A stretch of 64,000 bases of DNA. It comes from Sciscionella sediminilitoris. GTDB taxonomy: Bacteria > Actinomycetota > Actinomycetes > Mycobacteriales > Pseudonocardiaceae. Positions 43,081 to 51,902 of the stretch are shown one piece after another. The stretch spans positions 124,001 to 188,000 of the forward strand of contig NZ_JALM01000016.1 of the NCBI RefSeq assembly GCF_000737195.2. The letters are read 5' to 3'. The position numbers were made by a program, and so were the translations under genes. A model generated the notes under the pieces. The model saw only the letters and a list, made by a program, of their open reading frames with translations, searched no databases and was not told the origin of the DNA. Positions within the stretch are counted from its first letter, which is position 1. Every line of letters begins with the position of its first letter.

Positions 43081-43880
43081 AAAACCGGCCACGGGATCGC
43101 GCGCCACTGATTGCCCGGTTCGGGATAGGTGTCGGCGGCGCGCAACAGCCGGGTGCGGGTGCGCAGCGCGTGCAGTTCCTCGGCGGTGAGGTACCCGGCG
43201 AGCGTGCTGCCGAGCTCACCGTCGAGTTCCCGGCTCAACCGTTCGAGGCCGGCGCGCACCCGGTCCCCGAGCGGTTCGTCCATGAACCCCCACAGGATCG
43301 TGCGCAGCTTGTCCTCCTGGTGCAGGCAGATGCCGTGATCCACGCCGAACACCCCGGCCGCGGTGTTGAGCACGTGCCCGCCCTTGCGGTCGGTGTTGTT
43401 CACGACCACATCCAGGGCCGCCATCGCGCGCAGCTCCGGGACATCGGCGTGCGCGAGCACCGCGGGGTTGCCCGCCCCGTCCTCGGCGCGCAGGATCGGC
43501 CGCCAGCCCTCCGGAACCTCGTCCGGGGCGGTGATGTCCACCAGCTCGGATTCCTCATCGGTGTCCACCCACAGCTGCACCATGCCGGGACCGAACGGGC
43601 CCTCGCGCAGCACGGTCGGCGGCACGACGTGGAACCCGGCCGCCTCGGACACCAGGTAGGTGGCGAGCTCGCGCCAGGCGAGGTGGCCGTCCGGGAAGTC
43701 CCACAGCGGCCGTTCCCCGCTGATCGGCTTGTAGACGCAGTGCGCCTGCACACCGTCCGCGCTGAGCCCGCAGTACAGCGTGGCGTTGGACGCGTCCACG
43801 AGCCGTCCCTCGACCTCGATCTCGGCACGGTCGAGGAACTCGGTCGCGCACGGGTCGGCCGGGGTGAGCTCCGTGCTCAC
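43077..43880 (-). CDS. SCO1664-family (PI3/PI4-kinase-like) protein
   Basis: A 267-residue protein of a conserved actinobacterial family. The kinase-like core shows VYKPISGERPLWDFPDG (ATP-binding Lys), ALDVVVNNTDRKGGHV (catalytic loop) and VFGVDHGICLH (metal-binding Asp), so it may phosphorylate a small molecule or protein. It is followed in reverse by nothing and preceded by the DUF3090 gene, one base apart; the pair is conserved in actinobacteria. Confidence 0.9.
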   Translation of the reverse strand: MSTELTPADPCATEFLDRAEIEVEGRLVDASNATLYCGLSADGVQAHCVYKPISGERPLWDFPDGHLAWRELATYLVSEAAGFHVVPPTVLREGPFGPGMVQLWVDTDEESELVDITAPDEVPEGWRPILRAEDGAGNPAVLAHADVPELRAMAALDVVVNNTDRKGGHVLNTAAGVFGVDHGICLHQEDKLRTILWGFMDEPLGDRVRAGLERLSRELDGELGSTLAGYLTAEELHALRTRTRLLRAADTYPEPGNQWRAIPWPVF

Positions 43881-43881
43881 C

Positions 43882-44454
43882 TCACTCCTCGGACTCGGCG
43901 AGGTCGCGCCGGTACCCGTTCTGCCGCGGGCAGATGTGCCCGGCCGGGTCCAGCGGCTCCGAACACAACGGACAGGGTTTGCGCCCCGCGTTGACCACCC
44001 GGTCGGCGCGCTCGGCGAAGGCTCGTGCCGCGGTCGGGGTCAGGAACACGCGCAGCGCGTCCGGGCCCTCCTCGGCGTCATCGAGCACGACGGACTCGTC
44101 GACCTCTTCCTCGGTGACCGCCAGCAGCTCGATCACCACCGCGCTGGCCTCGGCATCCCAGCCGAGTCCCATGGTCCCGACGCGGAACTCCTCGTCGATC
44201 GGGACCTCGAGCGGATCGGAGTCGAGCAGTTCCGCGGCCGAATCGGGTACTTCGGCCCCGAACTGCCGCTGGATCTCCTCGAGCAGTGAGCCCAGGCGTT
44301 CGGCGAGCACCGACACCTGCTGTTTCTCCAGGGACACGCTCACCGTGCGCGCCTGCTCGCTCGCCTGCAGGTAAAACGACCGCTCTCCTGGCTGGCCCAC
44401 CGTGCCCGCCACGAACCGGTCGGGTTCGCGGAATACGTGAATGACTCGAGACAT
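43882..44454 (-). CDS. DUF3090 family protein
   Basis: A 190-residue protein. The N-terminus (FREPDRFVAGTVGQPGERSF) and the C-terminal zinc-ribbon pattern (RKPCPLCSEPLDPAGHICPR) are typical of DUF3090. Function unknown. It precedes the SCO1664-like gene by one base and probably works with it. The phosphoglycerate-mutase-like gene that often precedes this pair is absent here. Confidence 0.92.
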   Translation of the reverse strand: MSRVIHVFREPDRFVAGTVGQPGERSFYLQASEQARTVSVSLEKQQVSVLAERLGSLLEEIQRQFGAEVPDSAAELLDSDPLEVPIDEEFRVGTMGLGWDAEASAVVIELLAVTEEEVDESVVLDDAEEGPDALRVFLTPTAARAFAERADRVVNAGRKPCPLCSEPLDPAGHICPRQNGYRRDLAESEE

Positions 44455-44597
44455 GACACCATCGACCCTAGGTCATGCGCGCGCTGTGCGGCATCGGCCA
44501 CCCGCCTCGGCCCTGGGCCCACCGGGGTGTGTTCGCGTACAGCGAACTCGGCGCAGCATCCGGGCGGGCTCGGGAGCCTCTACTAATGTGCGCGGAC

Positions 44598-46526
44598 ATG
44601 ACCCGAACCGAACGCCCGTACGGCGCATGGACCTCCCCGATCACCGCCGAACTCGTCGCCGAGGCGGACAACCGGCCGTCCTGGCCCGCCTGGCACGGTG
44701 ACCGGCTGGTCTACGCGCAGGCGTTACCCGGGGAAGGCGGCCGGGTGGGGTTGTTCGCCCACGGCGCGGACGGACCGGTCGAGCTGCTGGCCGCCCCGTG
44801 GAACGTGCGCAACCGGGTGCACGAGTACGGCGGCCGCCCGTGGGTGAGCGTTCCCGGGGCGATCGTGTTCACCAACTGGGACGACCAGCGGTTGTACGCA
44901 CTCGAGGACGGGGCCGGGCAGCCGCGCCCGATCACCGCGGAGCCGCAGCGCCCGCACGGGGCGCGGTACACCGATCTGCATCCCGGCCCGGACGGTTCGG
45001 TGTGGTGTGTCCGCGAGACCGTGACGGGCGACCGGCCGACCGACGTCACCCGCGATGTGGTGGCGGTACCGCTGGACGGCGGCGAACCGCGCACGGTGCT
45101 GGCCAGCCACCATTTCCTCACGGTCGCCAAGGTCTCCCCGGACGGCCGCCATCTCGCCTGGCTCGGCTGGAATCACCCTGCCATGCCGTGGAACGGCACC
45201 GAGCTGTGCGTGGCCGAGCTGCGGGCGGACGGGACGGCGGGCGAACACCGGGTGCTCGCCGGTGGTCCGCAGGAGGCGGTGTGCCAGTTCGAGTGGGAGG
45301 ACTCGGACAATCTGGTCGCGCTCACCGATCCGACCGGCTGGTGGAACCTGTGCCGGGTGCCGCTGACCGGGCAGCCGCGCAACCTCACCCCGCTCGACGC
45401 CGAATGCGGTGGCGCGCTCTGGGTGGCGGGCAGCCAGTGGTTCGCCCAGCTCGGCGACGGCCGGTTCGTGCTGCTGCGCGGTGGCGCCCCGGTGCTCGTC
45501 GGGGAGAACGGGATCACCGAGCTCGGCGGCCTCGCGGACATTCCGGTGTTCTCCCCGATGCTCGCGGTGCGCAACGGAACCCTCTACGCGACCGCGGCGG
45601 GTCCCGCGCGCAAGTCCGCGCTCGTTGCGGTGGATCTCGAACGCGGCGGCTACACCGAGCTCACCGGGCAACCGGCCGATCTCCCCGATCCGGCCTATCT
45701 GCCGACACCCGAGTCCCGGATGTTCACCGACGAGGCGGGCAACGACATCCCGGCGATCGTCTTCCCACCGGCCAATCCCGGGTTCACCGCCCCCGAAGGG
45801 GAACTTCCGCCCTTCGTGGTGCACGTGCACGGCGGGCCGACCGGTGCGGTGGCCCCGGTGCTCTCCCTGGAGTTCGCCTATCTCACCAGCAGGGGAATCG
45901 GTGTGGTCGCGGTCAACCACGGCGGCTCCACCGGCCACGGCCGGGCCTTCCGGGAGCGGCTGGAGGGACAGTGGGGTGTCGTCGACCTCGCCGACTGCGC
46001 CACCGTCGTCGCGGCACTCGGCAGGGAGGGCGCCGCCGATCCGGGCCGGATGGCGATCCGCGGCGGTTCGGCCGGCGGATACAGCGCGGCACACGCGATC
46101 GCGACCACCGACATCTACCACGCGGCGACCGTGCGCTTCCCCGTGATCGACATGCTGCGCTTCGCCGAGGGAGACACCCACGACTTCGAGTCGCAGTACC
46201 TGCACTCGCTCGTCGGCGCGCTTCCCGGGCACGAGCAGCGCTACCGGGACCGGTCCCCGATCACCCACGTCGGAGAGGTCCGCGATCCGGTACTGGTGCT
46301 GCAGGGCGACGAGGACGCGATCTGCCCGCCGGAACAGGCCCGGGCGTTCAGCTCGGCGCTCGACGGTACCGGGATCCCGCACGCCTATCTGGAGTTCGCC
46401 GGGGAACAGCACGGATTCCGCAAGGCCGCCAACATCATCACCTCGATGTGTGCCGAATTGTCCTTCTACGGCCAGGTGTTCGGGTTCGTCCCGCCCGCCG
46501 TGGAACCGATCGAGCTGCGGAAGTGA
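44598..46526 (+). CDS. S9-family prolyl oligopeptidase-like serine peptidase
   Basis: A 642-residue cytoplasmic peptidase with an N-terminal beta-propeller (about 1-380) and a C-terminal alpha/beta-hydrolase domain. The nucleophile is in IRGGSAGGYSA, the Asp in GDEDAICPPE, the His in EQHGFRKA. It would act on short peptides, like acylaminoacyl peptidases. ATG 44598 or 44586; a TACTAAT element at 44581-44587 could be a -10 box giving a near-leaderless message, which favours 44598. Confidence 0.92.
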   Translation: MTRTERPYGAWTSPITAELVAEADNRPSWPAWHGDRLVYAQALPGEGGRVGLFAHGADGPVELLAAPWNVRNRVHEYGGRPWVSVPGAIVFTNWDDQRLYALEDGAGQPRPITAEPQRPHGARYTDLHPGPDGSVWCVRETVTGDRPTDVTRDVVAVPLDGGEPRTVLASHHFLTVAKVSPDGRHLAWLGWNHPAMPWNGTELCVAELRADGTAGEHRVLAGGPQEAVCQFEWEDSDNLVALTDPTGWWNLCRVPLTGQPRNLTPLDAECGGALWVAGSQWFAQLGDGRFVLLRGGAPVLVGENGITELGGLADIPVFSPMLAVRNGTLYATAAGPARKSALVAVDLERGGYTELTGQPADLPDPAYLPTPESRMFTDEAGNDIPAIVFPPANPGFTAPEGELPPFVVHVHGGPTGAVAPVLSLEFAYLTSRGIGVVAVNHGGSTGHGRAFRERLEGQWGVVDLADCATVVAALGREGAADPGRMAIRGGSAGGYSAAHAIATTDIYHAATVRFPVIDMLRFAEGDTHDFESQYLHSLVGALPGHEQRYRDRSPITHVGEVRDPVLVLQGDEDAICPPEQARAFSSALDGTGIPHAYLEFAGEQHGFRKAANIITSMCAELSFYGQVFGFVPPAVEPIELRK

Positions 46527-47434
46527 CCGCGCGCCTGCCGCGGTTGCATCCCGGTGACCAGATCGGGCTCGTTGCCCCGTCCGGACCGCTGCCGCCGGGA
46601 CAGCTCGAGGAAGGCGTGGCACACCTGCGTTCCTGGGGCCTGGAGGTGGTGCTCGGCACGCACCTGAACACGCGGCACGCCGAGCTCGGTTATCTGGCGG
46701 GCACCGACGTCGAACGGGCGCGGGACCTGCACGAGCTGTGGACCCGGCCGGACATCCGCGCCGTGTGCTGTGCGCGGGGCGGCTACGGCAGTCAGCGGAT
46801 GGCGACCGCGCTCGACCTGACCACGCTGCGGGCGGCGGGCAACCGGCTGCTGATCGGGTCCAGCGACGCCACCCTGCTGCACGAACATCTCGCCGCCCGG
46901 TTCGGACTCGCCAGCCTGTTCGCGCCGATGCCGGTCACCGACGCGTTCCGCACCGAACCCGAGGTGCGCGAACACCTGCGCCGCGCGCTGTTCGAACCGG
47001 CCCCGGTCGTGCTGCACGGCGAACCGCTCGGTCCCGCTCACCAGGTGCGCGGGCACACGGTCGGCGGCACCGCGAGCCTGCTCGTGTCCACCGTGGGCAC
47101 CCCGCTGCAGGTGCGGCCGCAACCCGGTTCGATCGCTCTGCTGGAGGACGTGACCGAATCCCCCTACCGGCTCGACCGCATCCTCACCCAGCTCGTGCAG
47201 TCCGGCTGGTTCGACTCGGTGGCCGGGATCGGGATCGGCAGCCTGCACGACTGTGGTGCACCGGCTGCCGTGCGGGCCGCGGTGTGCTCGGTGCTCGAAC
47301 CGCTGGACCTGCCGATGCTGTGGGGCCTCGAATTCGGGCACGCACCGGGGCAGCACACCGTTCCGCTCGGCGCGCCCGCGGTCCTCGATCCCCGCGCGGG
47401 GACGCTCACGATCGAACCGGCCCTGCAGGCATAG
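46523..47434 (+). CDS. LD-carboxypeptidase (S66 family)
   Basis: A 303-residue S66 serine peptidase that removes the terminal D-Ala from murein tetrapeptides during cell-wall recycling. RGGYGSQRM and LIGSSDATLLHEHL (nucleophile Ser) and the C-terminal Glu/His regions are present. No signal peptide, so it is cytoplasmic. It is coupled to the S9 peptidase gene (GTGA overlap). Confidence 0.92.
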   Translation: MTARLPRLHPGDQIGLVAPSGPLPPGQLEEGVAHLRSWGLEVVLGTHLNTRHAELGYLAGTDVERARDLHELWTRPDIRAVCCARGGYGSQRMATALDLTTLRAAGNRLLIGSSDATLLHEHLAARFGLASLFAPMPVTDAFRTEPEVREHLRRALFEPAPVVLHGEPLGPAHQVRGHTVGGTASLLVSTVGTPLQVRPQPGSIALLEDVTESPYRLDRILTQLVQSGWFDSVAGIGIGSLHDCGAPAAVRAAVCSVLEPLDLPMLWGLEFGHAPGQHTVPLGAPAVLDPRAGTLTIEPALQA

Positions 47435-47756
47435 CCGGGCGATCGGCTGGTGACCCCTTCGGCTGGCCCCGTCACGGCGGAGGGGCTCTCGATGCGTTCT
47501 CGATCCACGGCGCGGATCTCGGCGGGTTCGGGGCCTGAGGAACTGGAGCGGCACTTCTTCCTGGATCACTGCGCGACCCGTCGGGGCCCCACGAGGTCGA
47601 GAACGATCAGATGCCGGTTCGGGGGGTGCCCGTGCCAGAGGGCGCGAACACCCCCGAACGGAAATCAGGCGATCTCGTGGATCTGTTCGGCAATCAGTCC
47701 CACGGAAGAGCTTCGGCTAGCCGGATCGTTTCACTGGGGATGGACTCCTCGTGCGT
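47435..47756 (+). pseudogene. gene-free stretch with a possible Tn3-family transposase remnant
   Basis: No intact gene lies in these 322 bases. Around 47530-47575 one frame reads GPEELERHFFLDHCATRRG, close to the LERFFFLD motif near the start of DUF4158-type Tn3 transposases, after which the frame breaks. Only about ten residues match, so this is a weak call. It marks the left side of the accessory island whose other end has a clearer remnant at 55.9 kb. Confidence 0.3.
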
Positions 47757-48590
47757 TCACGCGGTGTGAGCGGTGGCAGCGGACTTCTCCCGCCAGGGTG
47801 CCAGGTCGTCGTGCAGCTGGTCGATCTTGACGTGCAGCCGTTCGATGGCGTCCTGTCCCAGCGGCAGATGGGTGGGCAGCTTGTCCTGGCTGGTGACCTC
47901 GTAGATCAGGGCCGCGCCCTTGATCGGGTCGCCGAGCTGGGTGTGGTTGGCCTCGCCGACCCAGTCCAGGGTGGTGTGCGCGGGGGTGCCGTCGTAGGCG
48001 GCGATGCGATTCGCCGGCACGGACAGCGAGGTCTGGTCGAGGAAGTCGGTGCGGAACACGCCGGGCTCGACCACCATGCTCTGCACTCCGAACGGGGCCA
48101 TCTCCACCGACAGGGCCTCGCTGATACCCGCGACGGCGAACTTCGACGCGCTGTACATGCTCACGCCGGGCTCGCCCTCGTAGCCGGAGCGGGAACCGAT
48201 GTGCACCAATTTGCCGCTGCCCTGGGCCCGCATCACCGGCAGCACGGCGCGAGTGACGTTGAGCAGACCGAAGACGTTGAGGTCGAATAGCGACCGGGTC
48301 TCCGCGTCGGTGATCTCCTCCAGCGCACCGAGCAGGCCTCGGCCTGCGTTGTTCACCAGCACGTCGATGCCACCGAAACGGTCGACCACGGACTGTACCG
48401 CCGCCGGGATGTGCTCGGTGCGGGTCACGTCCAGCGCTACGGCGAACACGCGCTCGGAATTCCGAAGATCGTCCGGGATGCGGTCCGGATTGCGTACCGC
48501 GACCGCGACGTTGTCGCCGCCGGCCAGCGCCGTGCGAGCGATTTCCGCGCCGAAACCGCGGGCGGCGCCGGTGATGAACCAAGTCGACAT
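47757..48590 (-). CDS. SDR-family oxidoreductase
   Basis: A 277-residue classical short-chain dehydrogenase: TWFITGAARGFGAEIA (NADPH-binding TGxxxGxG), VLVNNAGRGL, and the catalytic Ser/Tyr/Lys in HIGSRSG and YSASKFA. ATG at 48590 with AGGA upstream. It lies downstream of a MmyB-like regulator gene on the same strand. A paralogous pair lies in mirror image at 50049-51887. Confidence 0.93.
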   Translation of the reverse strand: MSTWFITGAARGFGAEIARTALAGGDNVAVAVRNPDRIPDDLRNSERVFAVALDVTRTEHIPAAVQSVVDRFGGIDVLVNNAGRGLLGALEEITDAETRSLFDLNVFGLLNVTRAVLPVMRAQGSGKLVHIGSRSGYEGEPGVSMYSASKFAVAGISEALSVEMAPFGVQSMVVEPGVFRTDFLDQTSLSVPANRIAAYDGTPAHTTLDWVGEANHTQLGDPIKGAALIYEVTSQDKLPTHLPLGQDAIERLHVKIDQLHDDLAPWREKSAATAHTA

Positions 48591-48733
48591 GACAGTCCTT
48601 TCTGGATTTCCGGGTGAGCTGTCTTCGCCGCTCACCTCTGTCACTCAACCAACCGATGGCCAGGAAATGGGGGCCGAAGAGGGCCTTGGTTATCGAGGGA
48701 CAGACAGGGCCACCCTCGGTGCTCACACAGCAA

Positions 48734-48762
48734 AGGGCCCGCTCCGTCTGGGAGCGGGCCCT
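48734..48762 (-). terminator. hairpin terminator between regulator and SDR genes
   Basis: Perfect 12-bp arms (48734-48745 with 48751-48762) with a 5-base loop lie 10 bases beyond the stop of the minus-strand regulator gene. This separates it transcriptionally from the SDR gene downstream. Confidence 0.75.
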
Positions 48763-48771
48763 GGTGGGGTG

Positions 48772-49650
48772 TCACTGGGTTTCGAGCGGGATGTCAGGCC
48801 GTTTTTGGTCGTGCCAGTGGGCCAGCAGCCGCAACGAGGTTTCCGAGTCCGAGCCCGGTTGCGTGGTGTAGACGAACAGGGTTTGATCCGCGTCGCCGGC
48901 GGGATGCAGGGCCTGGTATTCGACGGTGAGCTCACCGACCAGCGGGTGGCGGTAGGCCTTCGCTCCGGTTGTGCGTTGGTGCACCTTGTGGTCCGACCAC
49001 CACCTGCGGAACTCCTCGGAGTGGATCGACAGCTCTCCGATCAGGGCGGACAGTTGCGGGTCGTCCGGGTAACGTCCGGCGTCCAGCCGTAGCATCGCCA
49101 CCGTGTCCGCTGCGACGGTCGCCCAATCGCCGTAGAGCTCGCGGGCATGCGGGTCGAAGAACACAAACCGGGCCTGGTTGCGGCGTGGTGCGGGCAGCGT
49201 GCGGAACTCGGTGATCAGCGCGCCGGCCAGCCGATTGTGCGCCAGCACGTCCAGCCGCCGGCCCAGGACGAAAGCCGGGCAGTACACCTCATCCAGTGTC
49301 TCGATCAGCCGCAGGGTCGCGGGGTCCACCCGCTGCGGGCGGGCGCGGCGTTTGCGCTTGGCGGGTTCAGGACGGGCGAGGTTGAACAGGTGCTGACGCT
49401 CGGCCTCGTCCAGACGCAGCGCCACCGCGAGCGCGTCCAACACGTCGACTGAGGCACTGCGGCTGCGGCCCTGCTCCAGCCGCGTGTAGTAGTCCACGCT
49501 GACCCCTGCCAGCCGCGCCAGCTCCTCCCGCCGCAGACCCGGCACACGGCGGCGTGTGGATTCCGGCTCCAGACCGACCTGGTCCGGGCTCACCCGCGCG
49601 CGGCAGGTGCTCAAGAACTCCGCGAGCTCCGAGCTGTCCATAGCGTTCAT
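48772..49650 (-). CDS. helix-turn-helix regulator with MmyB-like ligand domain
   Basis: A 292-residue regulator. An XRE-type HTH (GLRREELARLAGVSVDYYTRLEQG, residues about 38-61) is followed by a MmyB-like PAS-related domain (residues about 115-285) thought to bind a hydrophobic ligand. Members usually control an adjacent oxidoreductase. ATG at 49650, with a second ATG three codons on. Divergent from its paralogue at 50049. Confidence 0.9.
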   Translation of the reverse strand: MNAMDSSELAEFLSTCRARVSPDQVGLEPESTRRRVPGLRREELARLAGVSVDYYTRLEQGRSRSASVDVLDALAVALRLDEAERQHLFNLARPEPAKRKRRARPQRVDPATLRLIETLDEVYCPAFVLGRRLDVLAHNRLAGALITEFRTLPAPRRNQARFVFFDPHARELYGDWATVAADTVAMLRLDAGRYPDDPQLSALIGELSIHSEEFRRWWSDHKVHQRTTGAKAYRHPLVGELTVEYQALHPAGDADQTLFVYTTQPGSDSETSLRLLAHWHDQKRPDIPLETQ

Positions 49651-50048
49651 ACCAACCCAGTCTGCCCGTCCGCGTCCTGGGCACGCGCGGCGAAGGTGGC
49701 CCATTTTGTCCCCCGATACGCACGGTCGGCGCCTCGTGCAGCTCCCGGCTTCTGGACAACCACGAACCCACCGCCGCCTGGCCCGCAGCGTGTCCAGGGC
49801 CTCGCTGACCTCGACCGTCGGTCACCGTCGGCAGCGGCCGCCGGAACCCGCGTCAGCCGCCCACCGTGACCAACGCGGGCTCAGCGCACGATCCGCCAAG
49901 GACCGCGATCACCGGCCGCTCGCGGAACGTGCCCGTCACGGTGACGGGTGAAGTCAGCTGACGAGTAGTCCGGCACGGTCCGCTGTGTAGTACTGGCAGG
50001 ACCAGCCAGGCCCTTGGTGCGCGGCTCGGCGGAGAGCAGACTTCAGTC
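49651..50048. promoter_or_regulatory. intergenic region with two palindromes between divergent regulators
   Basis: No gene is seen in these 398 bases. Two operator-like palindromes lie close together: CCCGTCAC-G-GTGACGGG at 49932-49948 and GTCAGCTGAC at 49953-49962. They are 86-116 bases upstream of the plus-strand regulator ATG, a sensible place for autoregulation. The left 270 bases show nothing recognisable. Confidence 0.5.
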
Positions 50049-50918
50049 ATGGGCAACAACGACTTGGGCGAGTTCCTGCGGGCTCGCCGTGCCGGACTCA
50101 CCCCGGAGGCGGCCGGGCTGCCGGTCGAGTTCGGCACCGGCCGCCGGGTCACCGGTCTGCGGCGCAGTGAGGTGGCGCAGCTGGCCGGGGTGAGTACCGA
50201 GTACTACACCCGCCTGGAACAGGGCCGTGCCCGGCAGCCCTCCGAGCAGGTGCTGTACGCCCTCGGCGAGGCGCTGCGGTTCGACGACATCGAGCGGCGG
50301 CACCTGTTCGCCCTCGCGGTCAGCACCACCGGGCACCGGGACCGGCCCGAGCCGACGGCACGACTGCGACCGGCCCTGCGCCAGGTGCTGGACTCGATGG
50401 ATCTGGCTCCCGCCTTCGTCAACGACCGGAACCTCACCGTCCTCGGCGGGAACACCTTGTGGGCCTTGCTGTTTCCCGATGTGGCCGCCATGCCGCGCCG
50501 GGAACGCAGCATGGCGCGCTGGACACTGCTGGATCCGGGAGCTCGCCAGGTGTGGCGTGACTGGGAACGGGTCGCCCGCGACTACGTGCACGGCTTGCGG
50601 CTGGCTGCCGCCGCACAGCCGCGCAACCAGCACATCGCCAACCTGATCGGTGAGCTGATGATGCGCTCCCCCGAATTCCCGGCCTGGTGGTCGGAACACC
50701 GCGTCCAGGAACGCAGCACCGGGCTCAAACGCCTCCGCCACCCCGTCGCCGGTGACCTGGAGCTGCAGTACGAGATCTTCACCGCGGTCGCCGACCCGGG
50801 CCAGTCGCTGGTCGTCTACAGCGCACCGGCCGGATCGCCCTCTCAGGAACGCCTGCGGCTGCTGGCCAGCTGGGGCAGCGAACCCGCCGCCGCGAGGGAC
50901 ACCGCCGCCGAGTCCTGA
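50049..50918 (+). CDS. helix-turn-helix regulator with MmyB-like ligand domain
   Basis: A 289-residue paralogue of the regulator at 48772-49650. The HTH reads GLRRSEVAQLAGVSTEYYTRLEQG; the MmyB-like domain covers the rest and shares motifs such as WWSEHRVQ and RHPVAGDLELQYE with the paralogue. It precedes an SDR gene on the same strand by 117 bases, mirroring the cassette to the left. Confidence 0.9.
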   Translation: MGNNDLGEFLRARRAGLTPEAAGLPVEFGTGRRVTGLRRSEVAQLAGVSTEYYTRLEQGRARQPSEQVLYALGEALRFDDIERRHLFALAVSTTGHRDRPEPTARLRPALRQVLDSMDLAPAFVNDRNLTVLGGNTLWALLFPDVAAMPRRERSMARWTLLDPGARQVWRDWERVARDYVHGLRLAAAAQPRNQHIANLIGELMMRSPEFPAWWSEHRVQERSTGLKRLRHPVAGDLELQYEIFTAVADPGQSLVVYSAPAGSPSQERLRLLASWGSEPAAARDTAAES

Positions 50919-51035
50919 CGCTCGCCGGAGGCACCGACACCACCCAGACCCGGCCCCGCCGTATCCGCGGGGCCGATGCCGCCGTGCCCACGCACGCCCT
51001 GCGGCCGAACACCCATCCACGAAAGGAAACCCGTA

Positions 51036-51887
51036 GTGAGCAAGACATTCCTGATCACCGGCGTCAGTACCGGTCTCGGACTGGCGATCGCCCGGCGCGC
51101 CCTTGCGGCCGGACACCGGGTCGCCGGCACCGTGCGCACCGAGCAGCACGCGGCCGAGTTCCGGGCGCTGGACCCCGACCGCGCCAAGGCCTTCATCCTC
51201 GACCTGTCCGATACGGACCGGATCGAGACCACGGTGCGGGCCGCCGAAGCGGAGCTGGGGCGGATTGACGTGTTCGTGGCCAACGCGGGGTACGGGCTCG
51301 AAGGCACCTTCGAGGAGTCCTCGATCGCCGAGCTGCGCCACCAGTTCGAGATCAACGTGTTCGGCACGGTCGCGACCCTCCAAGCGGTTCTGCCCGGCAT
51401 GCGAGAACGGCGGGACGGCCAGATCTTCGTCATCACCTCCATGGGCGGACACACCACCTTCCCCGGGCTCGCCTTCTACGAGGGCAGCAAACACGCCATG
51501 GAAGGGATCACCGACACCCTCGCCCAGGAGGTCGCCCAGTTCGGCATCCGGGTCACCGCCGTGGCACCCGGAGCGTTCAAGACCGACTGGGCGGGCCGAT
51601 CGCTGGTCCGCGCGCCACGCAGCATCGCCGACTACGACGAACTGTTCGACCCGATCCGCACCCGCCGCCAGGCCCTCGCGGGTCAGGGCATCGGCGACCC
51701 CGACCGTGCGGGCGATGCCATCCTCACGCTGCTGGACGTGCCAAAGCCACCCGTGCATCTGCTGCTCGGTTCGGACGCGCTGCGCTTGGTCAGCGCCGGG
51801 CGCAGGCGCGTCCAGGACGACATCGACGCCTGGGAGGAACTCAGCCGCTCCACCGACTCCACCGAAGGCGGAGTGACGGTCGGCTGA
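51036..51887 (+). CDS. SDR-family oxidoreductase
   Basis: A 283-residue classical SDR: KTFLITGVSTGLGLAIA for NADP binding, VFVANAGYGLEGTF, and the active site ITSMGG with YEGSKHA. It begins with GTG at 51036 after AAGGAAA. The sequence is related to the SDR at 47757-48590. Probably regulated by the MmyB-like protein encoded upstream. Confidence 0.93.
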   Translation: MSKTFLITGVSTGLGLAIARRALAAGHRVAGTVRTEQHAAEFRALDPDRAKAFILDLSDTDRIETTVRAAEAELGRIDVFVANAGYGLEGTFEESSIAELRHQFEINVFGTVATLQAVLPGMRERRDGQIFVITSMGGHTTFPGLAFYEGSKHAMEGITDTLAQEVAQFGIRVTAVAPGAFKTDWAGRSLVRAPRSIADYDELFDPIRTRRQALAGQGIGDPDRAGDAILTLLDVPKPPVHLLLGSDALRLVSAGRRRVQDDIDAWEELSRSTDSTEGGVTVG

Positions 51888-51902
51888 ATACGTCCGCGGC
51901 GG

